Positions 32,603-44,392 of a stretch of DNA of 64,000 bases are shown one piece after another. Numbering within the stretch: the first letter of the stretch is position 1; every line of letters starts with the position of its first letter. The position numbers and the translations under genes are program-made. Below the pieces are notes generated by a model that was given only the letters and a program-made list of their open reading frames with translations, was not told the DNA's origin and ran no database searches. This DNA is from Perognathus longimembris pacificus (taxonomy: Eukaryota; Chordata; Mammalia; Rodentia; Heteromyidae): contig NC_063184.1 in the NCBI RefSeq assembly GCF_023159225.1, forward strand, positions 15,613,528-15,677,527, read 5' to 3'.

Positions 32603-33894
32603 TTTTTTAAAAATAGCATATATCATGTATGTACTTAATTTATATTAACTTGCAGATTTTTAAAATAGCAAAACTTAATCAACTAAGTAGAACATATTGT
32701 TTTTTCTCATATGAATCATTCCAATATATTTTCTTAAGTCCATAGTTAAAGAAATATAACTATTCAATTTGATATGGCTATATGAAGTTTGAATAATGAT
32801 ATGTAGTCTTAGTTCTTCCATTGGGAACAATCATCAGAGTTGGGATAGGGGTCACATAGGATTAGTCACATTTTTTGCCATTTTACATGTGATACTCGCA
32901 TTCAGATAAATGTGGCTTTTATATGTTTGGGGCATTTTTTTTTTAGAAGAAAGGCATACTGAAGTTGAAGTTAAACATTTCTTCTTAGCAACCAAAATGG
33001 TCATAAGACAAGCTCACCAGCCTGGTGCTGGACATGCCTGTGTGGACATGTAAACGAATACTCATGGAATAGTTTAGTTTGACACTGATGATATTTGTAG
33101 TTGATTTAGGCTCTAAATTTCACACAGTGAACCTTAGAACCTAAGGGATCATAATAATAACATTTTATTTAATTTTAAACCTCCTTCGAATTGTTTATCT
33201 AGAAAACTCATGATGAAACAAGCTGCAAAGTTCTTTGTAATCCACAAAACATTCAGTCTTAGGATCTCCATGCTCCAACTCAATCTGATATGGAAAACAG
33301 CGTTCTGGGACTGATTATTGTCACTGAAGTTTCCAGGGAGCCCTCCTCAGATATCTTACTTCGTATGTATTGTCAAGGAGCCAAGTGAATCTAATGTGGG
33401 ACGTGCAAAGATTGCACTGTGAGAAACAGTGCCCAAGGATACCTCCCAATAACCAAGTCTTCCTCATGTGGCTCTGCTGAAATAATCCATTGTCCTTTTT
33501 CTACCTCATAAGATTTTGTTTATTTTTAAGAAGTAGCATCAATGTCATCTCTTCTGTGAATTCCCCCCCCACCCCCACTGCTATTCCTTCTACAGAAGAA
33601 AATTAATTTCTCCCTCCTATGTGCACTTATAACCCTAATTCATTATTTAAGCAATTCTCTCTACTGGATCAATTCCAAGTATTGAAGATTAGATATTTTT
33701 GTTTTAATAATAGTATCTAACATTTATTAAACACTAATTATGTTTCAGATACTGTGCCAAAACCTTTCTTTCACTTGCTCATTTTAATTTTCATATAACC
33801 ATGGGGTATGTATGATTCATTTCTCTTTACAGATAAAGAAACAGAAGCTTTGGAAGGGCACAGGTTTTGTTAATATTCCACTGTTTTTTGTTGT

Positions 33895-34108
33895 TATTGG
33901 TGTGTGTGTGTGTGGGTGTGTGTGTGTGTTGCCAGTCCTGGGGCTTGAACTGAGGGCCTGAGCACTATCCCTGGCTTCTTTTTGCTCAAACCTAGCATTC
34001 TACCTCTTGAGCTACTTCGTTTTTTTCTGTTTATGTGGAGCTGAGGAATCGAACCCAGGGCTTTATGCACGGTAGGCAAGCACTCTACCGCTAATCCACA
34101 TTCCCAGC

Positions 34109-34147
<39 letters not shown>
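33895..34147. repeat. (GT)n microsatellite interrupted by a SINE
   Basis: GT repeats at about 33899-33930 and 34112-34145 flank an ID-dimer SINE, so the SINE landed inside one longer repeat. Confidence 0.85.
33931..34111 (-). repeat. ID-dimer SINE
   Basis: - strand: GGGCTGGGAATGTGGATTAGCGG ... GGGTTCGATTCC ... TCAAGCCCCAGGACTGGCAAC. Confidence 0.9.
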
Positions 34148-34149
<2 letters not shown>

Positions 34150-35424
34150 ACACTAATAAACCTTGCACCTCTGGGTTAAGTTGAACACATGATGCCCTTC
34201 TAGAAATCACATTTCCCAGACTCCTTGCAGCTAGACCTGTCCTTGGAACTGGGTTGGGGTAGACAGGAGGTGAGGAAAGTGTAATTTCTAAGTCTTGGCC
34301 TGTAACAATTTCTTTGAGATTTGAATGAAGATACGGCAATGCTCAAGCATCAACCAGGCAGATGAAAACACTGTGTTTGAGAAAAGCATTGCAAAAAGGG
34401 GAACTGTGTTTCTGAAGGCTCTTAGGAAGCAGAGCCCATCTGCTCCCATCTTAAAGGTTATTAGAGAGAAAAATAAATGGCATCCCAATTTAAACTATTA
34501 TGCTTTGGCATCTCTTTGTGATAGATGCATGGTCTTTGCCCTAATGGGTCAGGGGTCTTTAAAGAAATACCTGCATTAATAGAAAGAATCAGGATTCAAA
34601 CCAAGCAGCTGGAATTCAGAACTTAGCATGCTCAGTTTTGAATTTCTAATCTCTCACTCTGCTCTGTACCTGAGAGTTCAATACATGTATGATGAATTGA
34701 ACAGAATCTTCCTCTTAGGTAATAGCTTTATACCCTAACTCTACCAATATTTCACCTGAGCTGCTGACAAGTGCAAAATTGATTGATTTGAGATTTATCT
34801 CTTCTCCAGTCCAGCCTATGCAGCTGATTTTCTGATTAACTGTGAAATGCTTCATTGCTGACAGGACATCCTCTAAAAAGATTAAGGGGAAAATCTAATT
34901 AATATCCCTTCAGGCTCCTTTAACTACAATTCACTTTTTGTTCACAATTGAAAAGTATAAGAAGTTGATAAATGTGATAAAAATATATAACGGCTTACAC
35001 AAGAGCACGTCCCAAATTAGAAGCTGCTTATTTTATTCAACAGCATTATCTTGAGTCAGAAGCAAAGATTTTGGAAGAGAATTATTTGAACTCTCTGTAT
35101 ATTAGCCAACAGGAAATACAATCTCTTTTAAAATTAATTCTCGATTTTATTTTATTACTGTAGCCTTTAGTAGAAATATCCTGATTTTCCATTCTCTGAC
35201 CTACATCATACAAGATAAATGTCCCTAAGTTTTCACATTATATTTCTATGCTAAATCTCTTCTATTCTATGGATCTAGTGAACCCTAGAAAGTTATAAGG
35301 AAATGAACACAAGAATGATATCTACTATAGGTCCCAAGAATGTCCATGCTAACATTTGTATGGAAAATAATGCCACCACAAGAAAAAATGAGATCAAGGC
35401 TTGGAAAGAAATGTACCATATTTA

Positions 35425-35570
35425 GGAGACTGAGAATATGGCTGAGTGGTAGAGTACTTGCGTAGCATGCATGAAACCCTAGGCTCAATTCCTCAGCACT
35501 ACATACACAGAAACAGCTGGAAGTGGTGCTATGGATCAAGTGGTAGAGTGCTATCCTTGAGCAAAAGAAA
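35425..35570 (+). repeat. ID-dimer SINE, 3' shortened
   Basis: GAGACTGAGAATATGGCTGAGTGG ... CTCAATTCCTCAGCAC ... GTGGTAGAGTGCTATCCTTGAGC. The end of the second unit is missing. Confidence 0.8.
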
Positions 35571-36649
35571 TAATACCATACTTATATGTCTATGTTATTG
35601 GGTCAGTACAAGTTGCACAAGGCCACAGGAACTACATGTTTTGGTCATGTGGCAGAAAACAGAATGAAGAGAAAGTGTAGGCTAATGACTTTATTGAGGT
35701 TTCCTAGAGATAGTCAATGAATGAAAGAGAAAGTAGTTTAGGATTTACTTTGACTCTTCCAGGGGCTCTGGACTACAAAGCTGATCTCTAGTTGCCTGGA
35801 TACCTAACTCTGGGATGGTTAGGGTAGAAAAAATATTGGCTTACTCAGTGTTAGAGGAGGAGGAGACTCAAGCTCAGGATTGGTTGGTTTGAATATAAAA
35901 GTTTTGTTCCTAGCTCTTTGCTTCCTCTAAAATTTTGTTAGTGCTGTGTGGGGCAGTCAGTCCTCTACCAGCAAGACACTGAGCATGAAGGAGATTTCAT
36001 CCTCATGCAAAGCAAGAAGTCATACTTGCGAAGGTAAATGATACAATGACATAACATAATGGTAATAGCAACCAATATATATTGAGTGTTTACACACTGG
36101 GTTCAGTACATTTTTATAGATACACTATTTCTGTTTAATCCTCAGAACTATCCCAGTGTCAGGCACTAATAAAATCCCTAGTTTACAGATGTTACATTGA
36201 ACTTAAGCTGTGCCCCAAGACAAATACTTAAGTGGTATAGATGGTGTCAAAGTGAAGTTTAAATAGCTTCAAAGATCTTGCTTTGTGCTGATTCCTGAAA
36301 ATATGAACAGTTGCCGAAGTTGCCATAGAAAGAGAAAGTCGAACTGTCATCCAAGGAAGAAAGAGACTATTTCTGCTTACATAGTCAGAAAATTGCAAAT
36401 ACTTAATGGAAGAAGAAGGAGGAGGAAAGACCATAACAACTAAGAATGAGGTAAATAAAAGAAGTAGTTTAAAACAAGTGCTGACAAACATATAAGTAAC
36501 TATACTGGGTGATATGCAAATGTATATAAATGTATTAACTGAAATATGCTAAATTCAAGGGTGATTCCCCAATATTGTAATTCTTAGAAGAGGTGAAATC
36601 AAACTTTAGCAAAATAAAATACCAGGAAGTGGGTACTTGAAAGGAATGA

Positions 36650-37125
36650 GGTGAGATCAAGGGGAAATGGGTCAATGAATGAAGAGAAGAGCGGGGAAAT
36701 GAGTCAGAAATCTAATGTACAATCTACAAAATTAAGAAGAGTGAGGGAAGGGTGGGTAGGGGAAGGATGGGTGAGAATGTTGAAAAGGGTGACAATGGGG
36801 GCTGGGGATATGGCCTAGTGGCAAGAGTGCTTGCCTCATATACATGAAGCTCTTGGTTCAATTCCCCAGCACCACATATATAGAAAATGGCCAGAAGTGG
36901 CGCTGTGGCTCAAGTGGCAGAGTGCTAGCCTTGAGCAAAAACAAGCCAGGGACAGTGCTCAGGCCCTGATTTCAAGCCCCTGGACTGGCAAAAAAAAAAA
37001 AAAGAAAAAAAGGTGACAATGATCAAGATATATTGCATTCCTAAACTGCGTTGTTAAATGGCAACTCCTGTGTATAACTAAAGATAATAATAAACGTATT
37101 CTAAAAATAAATAAATAGAATATAT
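36650..37125 (+). mobile_element. Old short retroposon with a nested SINE
   Basis: The purine-rich segment 36650-36796, then TGATCAAGATATATTGCAT ... TGTTAAATGGCAACTCC ... AAGATAATAATAAA after the SINE at 36797-37005. Related tails lie near 19650, 29530 and 47380. Probably the 3' end of an older LINE family, but identity is not certain. Confidence 0.55.
36797..37005 (+). repeat. ID-dimer SINE
   Basis: GGGGCTGGGGATATGGCCTAG ... GACTGGC plus an A-tail. The duplication AAGGGTGACAATGG / AAAGGTGACAATG marks insertion into the older retroposon. Confidence 0.9.
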
Positions 37126-37743
37126 TTTATCTAATACAAAAAAAACTAACAGTGTTGAATCAACACACAGTTGCCACTAATTCAAACTAAAAATATTAGT
37201 GATGTTAACATAAAAAATGATGGAAATAGGCAAATGAGAAGGAAAAATAAAAAGACAGTGTAGAAGGTTGAGAACTGTTCTTCCTAATTAGTGGCCCATC
37301 TCAGGGCCACTATCCTCAGGGCCAAGAGCGTTCTACCAGGTGATTCTCAAAGTGCGTTCCATTGATCACTCACTGCAAGATCATTACTTCAAAACATTTG
37401 GAAAGTTTGTAAAACGACACACTTTCTGGCCATACCCTTGAACCAGGTTGAAGCTTAGAATCTGCCTTTCAGCAAACTCCTCAGGTAATTCTCCTTAAGC
37501 ACATTAAAGTTTAAGAGCTTTGCTAATCCATCCATTATTTATTAAGGGTTGAGATGAAAGTGGTTCAAGCCAAGCTAAACAGCTGACAAAGAACAGTTAC
37601 CCACTAATATAATGTGTGTCTGGGGAGCATGTGGAAAGGAGAGGAGAAGTGCAAAAAACATTCCAATAAGTTATGCATTTTAACACTTCTTTCTTTATAG
37701 ATGAAACAAAGGTAAAATGAAAATCAAGGGAGCCATAAAGGAA

Positions 37744-37787
37744 AGGTTTTCTTTCTTTCTTTCTTCTTCTTCTTCTTCTTTTTTTTA
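37744..37787. repeat. (TTTC)n/(TTC)n pyrimidine tract
   Basis: TTTCTTTCTTTCTTCTTCTTC followed by T8, at the tail side of the next - strand SINE. Confidence 0.85.
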
Positions 37788-38006
37788 TCATGGGGTTTGA
37801 ACACAGGGCTTGGGCTCTATCCATGAGCTTTTTTACTCAAGTCTAGCACTTTGAGCCACAGCTTCACTTCTGGGTGTTTCAGTGGTTAACTGAAGATAAG
37901 AGTCTCACGGCAATATTTCTGCCCAAGCTGGCTTTGAACCATGATCCTCAGTTCTCAGCCGTCTGAGTAGCTAGAATTACAGAGGTGAGCTACCAGAGCC
38001 TGGCAC
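37788..38006 (-). repeat. B1-ID dimeric SINE
   Basis: - strand begins GGTGCCAGGCTCTGGTAGCTCACC and ends near CAAACCCCATGATAAAA. Confidence 0.85.
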
Positions 38007-38007
38007 C

Positions 38008-38008
<1 letters not shown>

Positions 38009-38059
<51 letters not shown>

Positions 38060-38088
38060 GTATATATATATATGTATGTATGTATATA
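38009..38088. repeat. (TA)n microsatellite
   Basis: Long TATATA tract with TACATA and TGTATG interruptions. Confidence 0.95.
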
Positions 38089-38438
38089 TGAATGAAAGCA
38101 AAAGTAGAACCCAAATGCAGGACACTGTTATCGTGGAGATCATGTGGTGGATGTTGGTGGGTTTTTGGATTCCTGGAACATTCTTATCTCATGTCCTTAT
38201 GTCCTGTGCTTTCCTTTGTCTTCTTCCTTAGTGGAAACATTAGAGCTGAGATCAAAACCATCCACCCCAATCTTCAACTTTTCCCAAAGAAAGAGGGAAA
38301 ACAAAGAGCATAAGAAAATTACTGTACTTGGATTCTCAATGTTCTAGGTATAACCTTGGAAACAAGACAAAAATCTCACAAAAATATCAGCATTAATATT
38401 CCTTGGGAAAATACAGGTGGCTGAAGAAGAAAAATTAC

Positions 38439-38572
38439 CTGTGATTCTCCTCTTGTCAGAATCTTTAGATGATTTGTCACTCTTTTTGATTTCTTGCTAA
38501 TTGAATGAATATTTAGTTTGGACAATTTGTCTTTAAGTGATTCATCCTCATCGTTCTTCTTGTATTTCAGAA
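38439..38572 (-). CDS. ARHGEF38: ARHGEF38 exon: DH-BAR linker
   Basis: Lys- and Asp-rich segment ([20 protein letters not shown] ... [11 protein letters not shown]) with acceptor CCTTTTCAG and donor GTAATT. It is 134 nt, phase 1 in and phase 0 out. It joins the DH end to the start of the BAR region. Confidence 0.93.
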
Positions 38573-39539
38573 CTGAAAAGGAAGAGTGCATTTACATGTC
38601 AGAGCAAGTACAGTAGGACACATGCACTTCACTAAAAGTTTTCAAGGTCAGTATTTATATCAAGATAAACATTTCTATGGTTTCTGACCCTCTTCTGAAA
38701 ATGTCATATGTTGAAGGTCCATTTCTCAATCTGCCAGAGACACCCCTACCCCAGTAACCTTCAGAAACTCAACCGCTTGAGAATTTGACTCCTCAAAGCC
38801 TAAAATTAATTTCTCTTCCATATTAAAGAAATCTCTGAGCTGAGGAAATAGTAAATATTCTACCACAGAACACTTTCTTGCTTAACATGTCATTTGAAAC
38901 AGAAAGAAATTCTTAATACTAGGGAAAAAAAATCTCTCCCTTTCAGCTCAGATAAGGCATCTATTATCTGGGGCTTCTAATATGTCATAACCCAAGTATC
39001 AAAAAGATAACTGTACCCATTTTCTGGCAACCTCAGATCCTAAAATTGGTCTTTACCAGCTTAGCAATTGAGGACAAATTGAGTAACAACTCTGAGTTTT
39101 ACTTATGTATCCTGAAAGCCATTTTATGACTCTCATAGAGTTCAGAATGTTAATACTCAGACACTTAGTGTTGGTAAGGGTGTAAGAAGGTAGACAATCA
39201 TGTGAAATGTTCATGTGGACTAAGCCAACACAGATTTGAAGAGAAAAACATGGCAGAATCTAACAAAAATGAAAACCTTCCTAGTCTATGAATACTAGGA
39301 AGCTCATTAAGTGGGATCTACTTTCCATAATTATGCATACGATAATTTGTTTTGTCTATTATATTTTTACTTCTATTTGTGTGGTATAATAATGTAAATT
39401 TTTTCTCATATAGTCTAATAAATGATAATATATAGATAGATGATAGATAAATAGATAGAATACTATGGAATCAGAAAAGGAAGGTAATATTACCTTAAAA
39501 AATGGTCATGATATGTGATTGTTCCCTTAAACAAATAGC

Positions 39540-39625
39540 ATGCTGGAGGTGGGTTCAGTGACAGACCATTTGCTTTGCATGAGCAAAGCCCTTGGTTTAG
39601 TTCCAAGAACCACAGAAAAAGAATG
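39540..39625 (+). repeat. Old ID monomer
   Basis: GGAGGTGGGTTCAGTGACAGACC ... CTTGGTTTAGTTCC. One tRNA-like unit, decayed. Confidence 0.5.
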
Positions 39626-39689
39626 ATTTAAAAAACAAAAAAATCAGGTTGTAATACCACATTGGTTCAAGCAGGGAAGAAAGAAAGGG

Positions 39690-39690
39690 G

Positions 39691-39744
<54 letters not shown>
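39690..39744. repeat. (GA)n microsatellite
   Basis: About 25 GA units after a GGGAGGGAGA lead-in. Confidence 0.95.
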
Positions 39745-39746
<2 letters not shown>

Positions 39747-39953
39747 AAGAAAATGAAACATAGAAGGTCTAAAGAAAGCAATAAAAAGTGAGCTATGTAA
39801 ACCGAAGTCACATTAGTGGAAAAAATTTTAAACCTTGAAATAGTTTTAATAATAACAAAATATTACAAAGCATACTATAAGAGCCATAATCTACTTTTGA
39901 TATTGTCAAATCTTAATATTTTACCTGCCCCATTTTTTAAATTAAAAAGTATT

Positions 39954-40088
39954 ATCTGGACGTGGTGGTACATACCTATAATCCCAGCATTTGGGGAAAT
40001 GGCTAAAGCAAGAAGATACCGATTTTAAGACCAGACTGTGCCAAATAGTAAGGCTCTGTGTCATTACAAAAAAAAAAAAAAAAAAAAA
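39954..40088 (+). repeat. B1-type monomer SINE (7SL-derived)
   Basis: TCTGGACGTGGTGGTACATACCTATAATCCCAGCATTTGG ... AGACCAGACTGTGCC ... A-tail at 40068-40088. No ID unit. Confidence 0.85.
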
Positions 40089-40437
40089 GCAAACTAAACA
40101 AAGCAATTGAAGCCTCATTCTCATTTTTGGTACCCAAAAGAATTATTATCCCAAATACCAGAGTTCATATATCTGTCTATTTTTATTCTGTTACTGTATA
40201 TGGATGGATGGAATTAAATAATACATAATATTAGGGGGTTTCAAACTTCATACAAATGGTACCATATTAAACATATTCACTTGATAATTTCCCTTTTCAA
40301 AAAAATCAGGATTGTATGAAATTAATCCAATAGACACATGCATTTTATTTCATTGATTTAAAAAATCTTTTCATAGTATCATAATTTGCAATGCATGATT
40401 AGTTTAATAGCAGGTGATTATGCAAACCTTTAAAAAT

Positions 40438-40560
40438 TGTGAGGGCAAGGCAGGGGAAAAATGAGGGAGGAAGTAACAAGTTGAACAAGAAATGTACTCA
40501 CTGCCTTACTTATGAAACTGTAACCCCTCTGTACTTCACTTTGACAATAAAGGAAAAAAA
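40438..40560 (+). mobile_element. Truncated L1 3' end
   Basis: AAGTAACAAGTTGAACAAGAA, ATGTACTCACTGCCTTAC, GTAACCCCTCTGTACTTCAC, AATAAA and an A-rich end. Confidence 0.8.
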
Positions 40561-40711
40561 TTTAAAAATTGTGAACAGTGTTAATTACTAATACTTATTT
40601 TTTTAACCACATCAGCAAGATTTTTTCTAATACAAATACCCAGAAGTTGAATGACTGGGTCTTTGGTGCACACATCATCAACTTTAGTAAACATTGTCAA
40701 ATTATTCTCTA

Positions 40712-40919
40712 GGGCTGGGGATATGGCCTAGTGGCAAGAGTGCCTGCCTCGGATACACGAGGCCCTAGGTTCGATTCCCCAGCACCACATATACAGAAAA
40801 CCGCCAGAAGCGGTGCTGTGGCTCAAGCGGCAGAGTGCTAGCCTTGAGCGGGAAGAAGCCAGGGACAGTGCTCAGGCCCTGAGTCCAAGGCCCAGGACTG
40901 GCAAAAAAAAAAAAAAAAA
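40712..40919 (+). repeat. Young ID-dimer SINE
   Basis: Same subfamily markers as the 19432 and 62851 copies, with a few substitutions (for example CCGCCAGAAGCGGTGC). The perfect duplication AAATTATTCTCTA lies at 40699-40711 and 40920-40932. Confidence 0.93.
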
Positions 40920-41017
40920 AAATTATTCTCTAAAGTGGGGGGTTCCCCTTGAGATTGCCACTTTTAGAATGAGATGTAGAACTTAACATTAGCCATTAAT
41001 TTTTTTTTTTATCAATG

Positions 41018-41203
41018 GGGCTGGGAATGTGGTTTGACTAGCATGCACAAAACCCTGGGTTCAATTCCATAGCACCACATAAACAGAAAAAAAACCGGAC
41101 TTGGCACTGTGGCTCAACTGGTAGAGTGCTAGCTTTGAGCAAAAAGAAGCCAAGGACAGTGCTTAGGCCCTGAGTTCAAGCCCCAGGACTGATTTAAAAA
41201 AAT
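41018..41203 (+). repeat. ID-dimer SINE with internal deletion
   Basis: GGGGCTGGGAATGTGGTTTGACTAGCATGC lacks about 20 bases of the first unit. It ends CCCCAGGACTGATTT. Confidence 0.82.
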
Positions 41204-41676
41204 TATCAAACAGTTGGACTGGGAATGAAAGGCCACTGTGATTTTTCATTTCCCTGATTGTTAGTGAGGCTTAGCAATTAAATACTTGTTTATGTTTCTG
41301 CAACATTTTTATTAGAATGTTCTTATTAATTTAATATTGATAATTGCATATTCTAGATAGTAATACTTCAAGTGCACTTTTCCTTTTATTTATTGTATCT
41401 TTTACTTTACACTTTAACCTTTATTCTAAACCTTTCTTTATAAGTTTAGCTTGTTAACAGAACCATATTACTTTGTGAATAAATATTAGAAACTGAAACC
41501 AACAAAAACAAAGGAAGTCCTATCATTGCTTTAATATTGAATTGAGACTTTTTACATTAGAAGTACAAAACCAGTGAAGAACTCTTTGGACATTAATCAC
41601 ACTGAGAGAAGTGTCCTACCTCTGGGATATACAGGATCCAATTAATTATCTTTCTGTTTTGAAATGAAAAATTTCC

Positions 41677-41693
41677 ATTTATCTATCTATCTG

Positions 41694-41772
<79 letters not shown>

Positions 41773-41796
41773 GTCTGTCTGTCTATCTATCTATGT
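41677..41796. repeat. (CTAT)n/(CTGT)n microsatellite
   Basis: About 28 tetranucleotide units, two sequence types in blocks, abutting the tail of the - strand SINE at 41797. Confidence 0.95.
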
Positions 41797-41987
41797 ATTG
41801 CCAGTTCTGGGGCTTGAACTCAGGGCCTAAGCACTGTCCCTGGCTCCTTTTTTCTCAAGGCTAGAACTCTACCACTTGAGCCACAGCGCCATTTCTGGCT
41901 TTTTCTATATATGTGGTGCTGAGGAATCAAATCCAGGGCTTAATGTATGCAAGGCAAGCACTCTACCACTAAGTCATATTCCCAGCC
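41797..41987 (-). repeat. ID-dimer SINE
   Basis: - strand: GGGCTGGGAATATGACTTAGTGG ... CAAGCCCCAGAACTGGCAATA. Its A-tail has turned into the tetranucleotide repeat. Confidence 0.88.
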
Positions 41988-42354
41988 CTGAAAATTTTCC
42001 ATTTAGACATTAGTTTTATATCTCATCTTAAAAATAGCTAAGGGTCATTTGTTTATTTTAGAAAGAAATATAAATATACTCCCATCAGAAGAACAATCAC
42101 TACCCCCAGAATCTCTATTCCAGATGAATCTAATCTACTACCAACAAGCCCTACCATGCCTGTCTCTGCCCCTCTACACTAACTTTCTAACTGCTACAGA
42201 TACCTGTCTATGTCTCCCTACCACACAGCCCTTCGGTGACAAGATGAATATATGCTATGAGATTCTATTGCTCACAATTTGCCACAAAAAATGCAGTGAA
42301 CAAATGAGGTTGAGAATATCAGTAAGGCTGTTTCTTTGTTTTTGTTTTTGTTTT

Positions 42355-42554
42355 TTTTTTGGCCAGTCCTGGGCCTTGGACTCAGGGCCTGAGCACTGTC
42401 CCTGGCTTCCTTTTGCTCAAGGCTAGCACTCTGCCACTTGAGCCACAGCGCCACTTCTGGCCGTTTTCTGTATATGTGGTGCTGGGGAATCGAACCCAGG
42501 GCCTCATGTATACGAGGCAAGCTCTCTTGCCACTAGGCCATATCCCCAGCCCCA
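42355..42554 (-). repeat. ID-dimer SINE
   Basis: - strand: GGGGCTGGGGATATGGCCTAGTGG ... GGGTTCGATTCCCC ... GGACTGGCC plus A-tail. The duplication CAGTAAGGCTGTTT lies at about 42330 and 42552. Confidence 0.92.
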
Positions 42555-42781
42555 GTAAGGCTGTTTTGTTGTTTTTGTTTTGTTTTTTGGTCAGTTCTTC
42601 CTACTTGCTGATGTTCTCATAAACTCAGCTGTCAGAGCAAAACCATAGTCCATTCTCCAACTTCTAATTCAAGATTTCAAGTGCTTTTGGCCACTGAGTA
42701 GTACTCAAGATGTCATTTTCAGAAACATCAACAGTACACCTCAGTCATGGAGAACACCCAGCCCATCACATTTCTTCCTAC

Positions 42782-42981
42782 CTAAGTCTTTCCTTCTTTT
42801 GAGTTCATTAATGTTCACGTTAATGTCCTTCACAGCAGCAAAAGCATCCTCTAGTGCCCTGTAATCAGGGTGTGAGGAAGGGGTAGAATTCCGAAGCTCA
42901 CATAGCAGTAGTGGGTATTTCATCACACGCTGGATTGGTTTGATCATCAAAGAGCCCATATCCAATAGGTTTGGTTTGCCT
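42782..42981 (-). CDS. ARHGEF38: ARHGEF38 exon: DH domain core helix
   Basis: Carries [18 protein letters not shown], the hallmark late conserved helix of Dbl-homology domains that contacts the GTPase, followed by the [18 protein letters not shown] helix. The acceptor is GTTACAG. The donor GTAGGA follows KDL plus one base, which joins the TT of the next exon to give Val. Confidence 0.96.
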
Positions 42982-43205
42982 CTGTAACAGAGAGAAATAA
43001 TGTCACATGTGCATACACCACCTGTGCGTACAATTGTGCTGTTAACTTGTTTTATTTTTGTGATTTTTAATGATTTCTCTTAAGACTGTTCTCTTCTTTT
43101 TGGCTGCATAATATGTTCAAGTGAAAGCAAGAACAAAAAAAGTGATAAAGGCTGAAAGATCATATTACTAAGCAAATGCTTACAAGAGAACAATCAAAGC
43201 CTTAT

Positions 43206-43432
43206 GCATACTAGTGGCTCATGCCTGTCACCCTAGCTGCTCAGGAGGCTGATATCTGTGGATCACGGTTCAAAGCCAGCCTGGACAGGAAAGTCTGTAT
43301 GTCTCTGATCTCCAATGAACCACCTAAAAACCAGAATTGGAGCTGTGGCTCAAAGTGGTAGAGCACTAGCCTTGAGCTGAAAAGCTCAGGGATAGCAACC
43401 ATGCCCTGAGCTCAAGCCCCACTACTAGCCAA
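43206..43432 (+). repeat. B1-ID dimeric SINE
   Basis: ACTAGTGGCTCATGCCTGTCACCC ... TGGCTCAAAGTGGTAGAGCACT ... TCAAGCCCCACTACTAGCC. Confidence 0.85.
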
Positions 43433-43677
43433 AAAACCCAAACCAAAACCAAAAAACCAACAAGGGAACAGAAAGCATGATTTTCCATCCATGTTCCACA
43501 TATAGTTATAATTAAATATATATTTATGTGTTTATGTACATATACACATACATATAGGCTTTTTAATGTGGGAAAGAATTTCACAATGTGATTTCCATGA
43601 CTAACAAGAAAAATATACTGTTTCCATTGTGGTTTAGTGATTTATGAGGAAATGCACTATTTAAAAAGCTAAACAGA

Positions 43678-43810
43678 TGGTTGTGCCTGGTGGTATACAA
43701 CTACAGGAGCACTCAGGAGACTGAGGCAGGATGAGTAATAGATCCATGCCAGCTTGAGCTACATCGCGAGATCATGTGATGCTGTCAAAACAAGAACAAA
43801 ACAAAAACAA
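43678..43810 (+). repeat. B1-type monomer SINE
   Basis: GGTTGTGCCTGGTGGTATACAACT ... GACTGAGGCAGGATGAG ... ACATCGCGAGATCATGTG plus an A-rich tail. Confidence 0.75.
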
Positions 43811-44289
43811 AAGAGAAAATCATAAACAGATGACTTGCAAAGTCTGACTAAAAGGAAATTTTGTGCTCTCTCTCTCTTTCCCAAATTGAAAAGCTACTTT
43901 TACAATATTTCTGAGGTCCCAGACCATCTCCAGAAAAGACTGACAATAAGTTCAGTAGTTCTTAATTGCCTCCACTACCATAAGCATTCCTAACACCACT
44001 ATCATACAATAGCTTCCCTGTGAAATTCGTAAGCTCTGCAGTGACTACACAAAGATGAGCATTCACACCAGACTCTTCCATTAGGCCCTTCCAAACTAAG
44101 AATATGAGCTGTTACATTGGCCAGACACTTCCCCAAAGGAAAGAAGCTAAATGTTCAATCAGGCCACAGTTCAAGCCACTGTCATTAACAGTTCAGCGAA
44201 AAGGCAATAATTTCTAAAAGGCTCTGTATATACACAGAAAAATGAAAATCCCAACAAGTGGATTTTTTTATACTTGTATTTTTGAACTG

Positions 44290-44392
44290 TATTTTTGGGG
44301 GTCTTTTCTTTTTTGGTTCTGGGGACCAAACCCAGGACATTGAACTTGATGGGCAAGCACTTTGCCAGTGAGGCACATCCCAACCCCATCTG
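44290..44392 (-). repeat. ID monomer SINE
   Basis: - strand: GGGGTTGGGATGTGCCTCACTGG ... GTCCTGGGTTTGGTCCCC. One tRNA-like unit plus tail. Confidence 0.65.

Larger units (their letters stand above)
32058..38438 (-). other. ARHGEF38: ARHGEF38 intron (6.4 kb)
   Basis: Carries SINEs at 32372, 33932, 35425, 36797 and 37779, microsatellites at 32337, 33901, 34112 and 38009, and an older retroposon around 36650-37125. The stretches 32603-33895 and 34148-35424 show no repeat or exon I can name. Confidence 0.8.
38573..42781 (-). other. ARHGEF38: ARHGEF38 intron
   Basis: 4.2 kb with an ID monomer, a B1 monomer, four ID-dimer SINEs, an L1 tail, (GA)n and (CTAT)n. The stretch 38573-39539 has nothing I can name. 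Confidence 0.8.

Noticed and set aside
41677..41796. CRISPR-like regular array
   Set aside because: Simple tetranucleotide microsatellite in a mammalian intron, without spacers.
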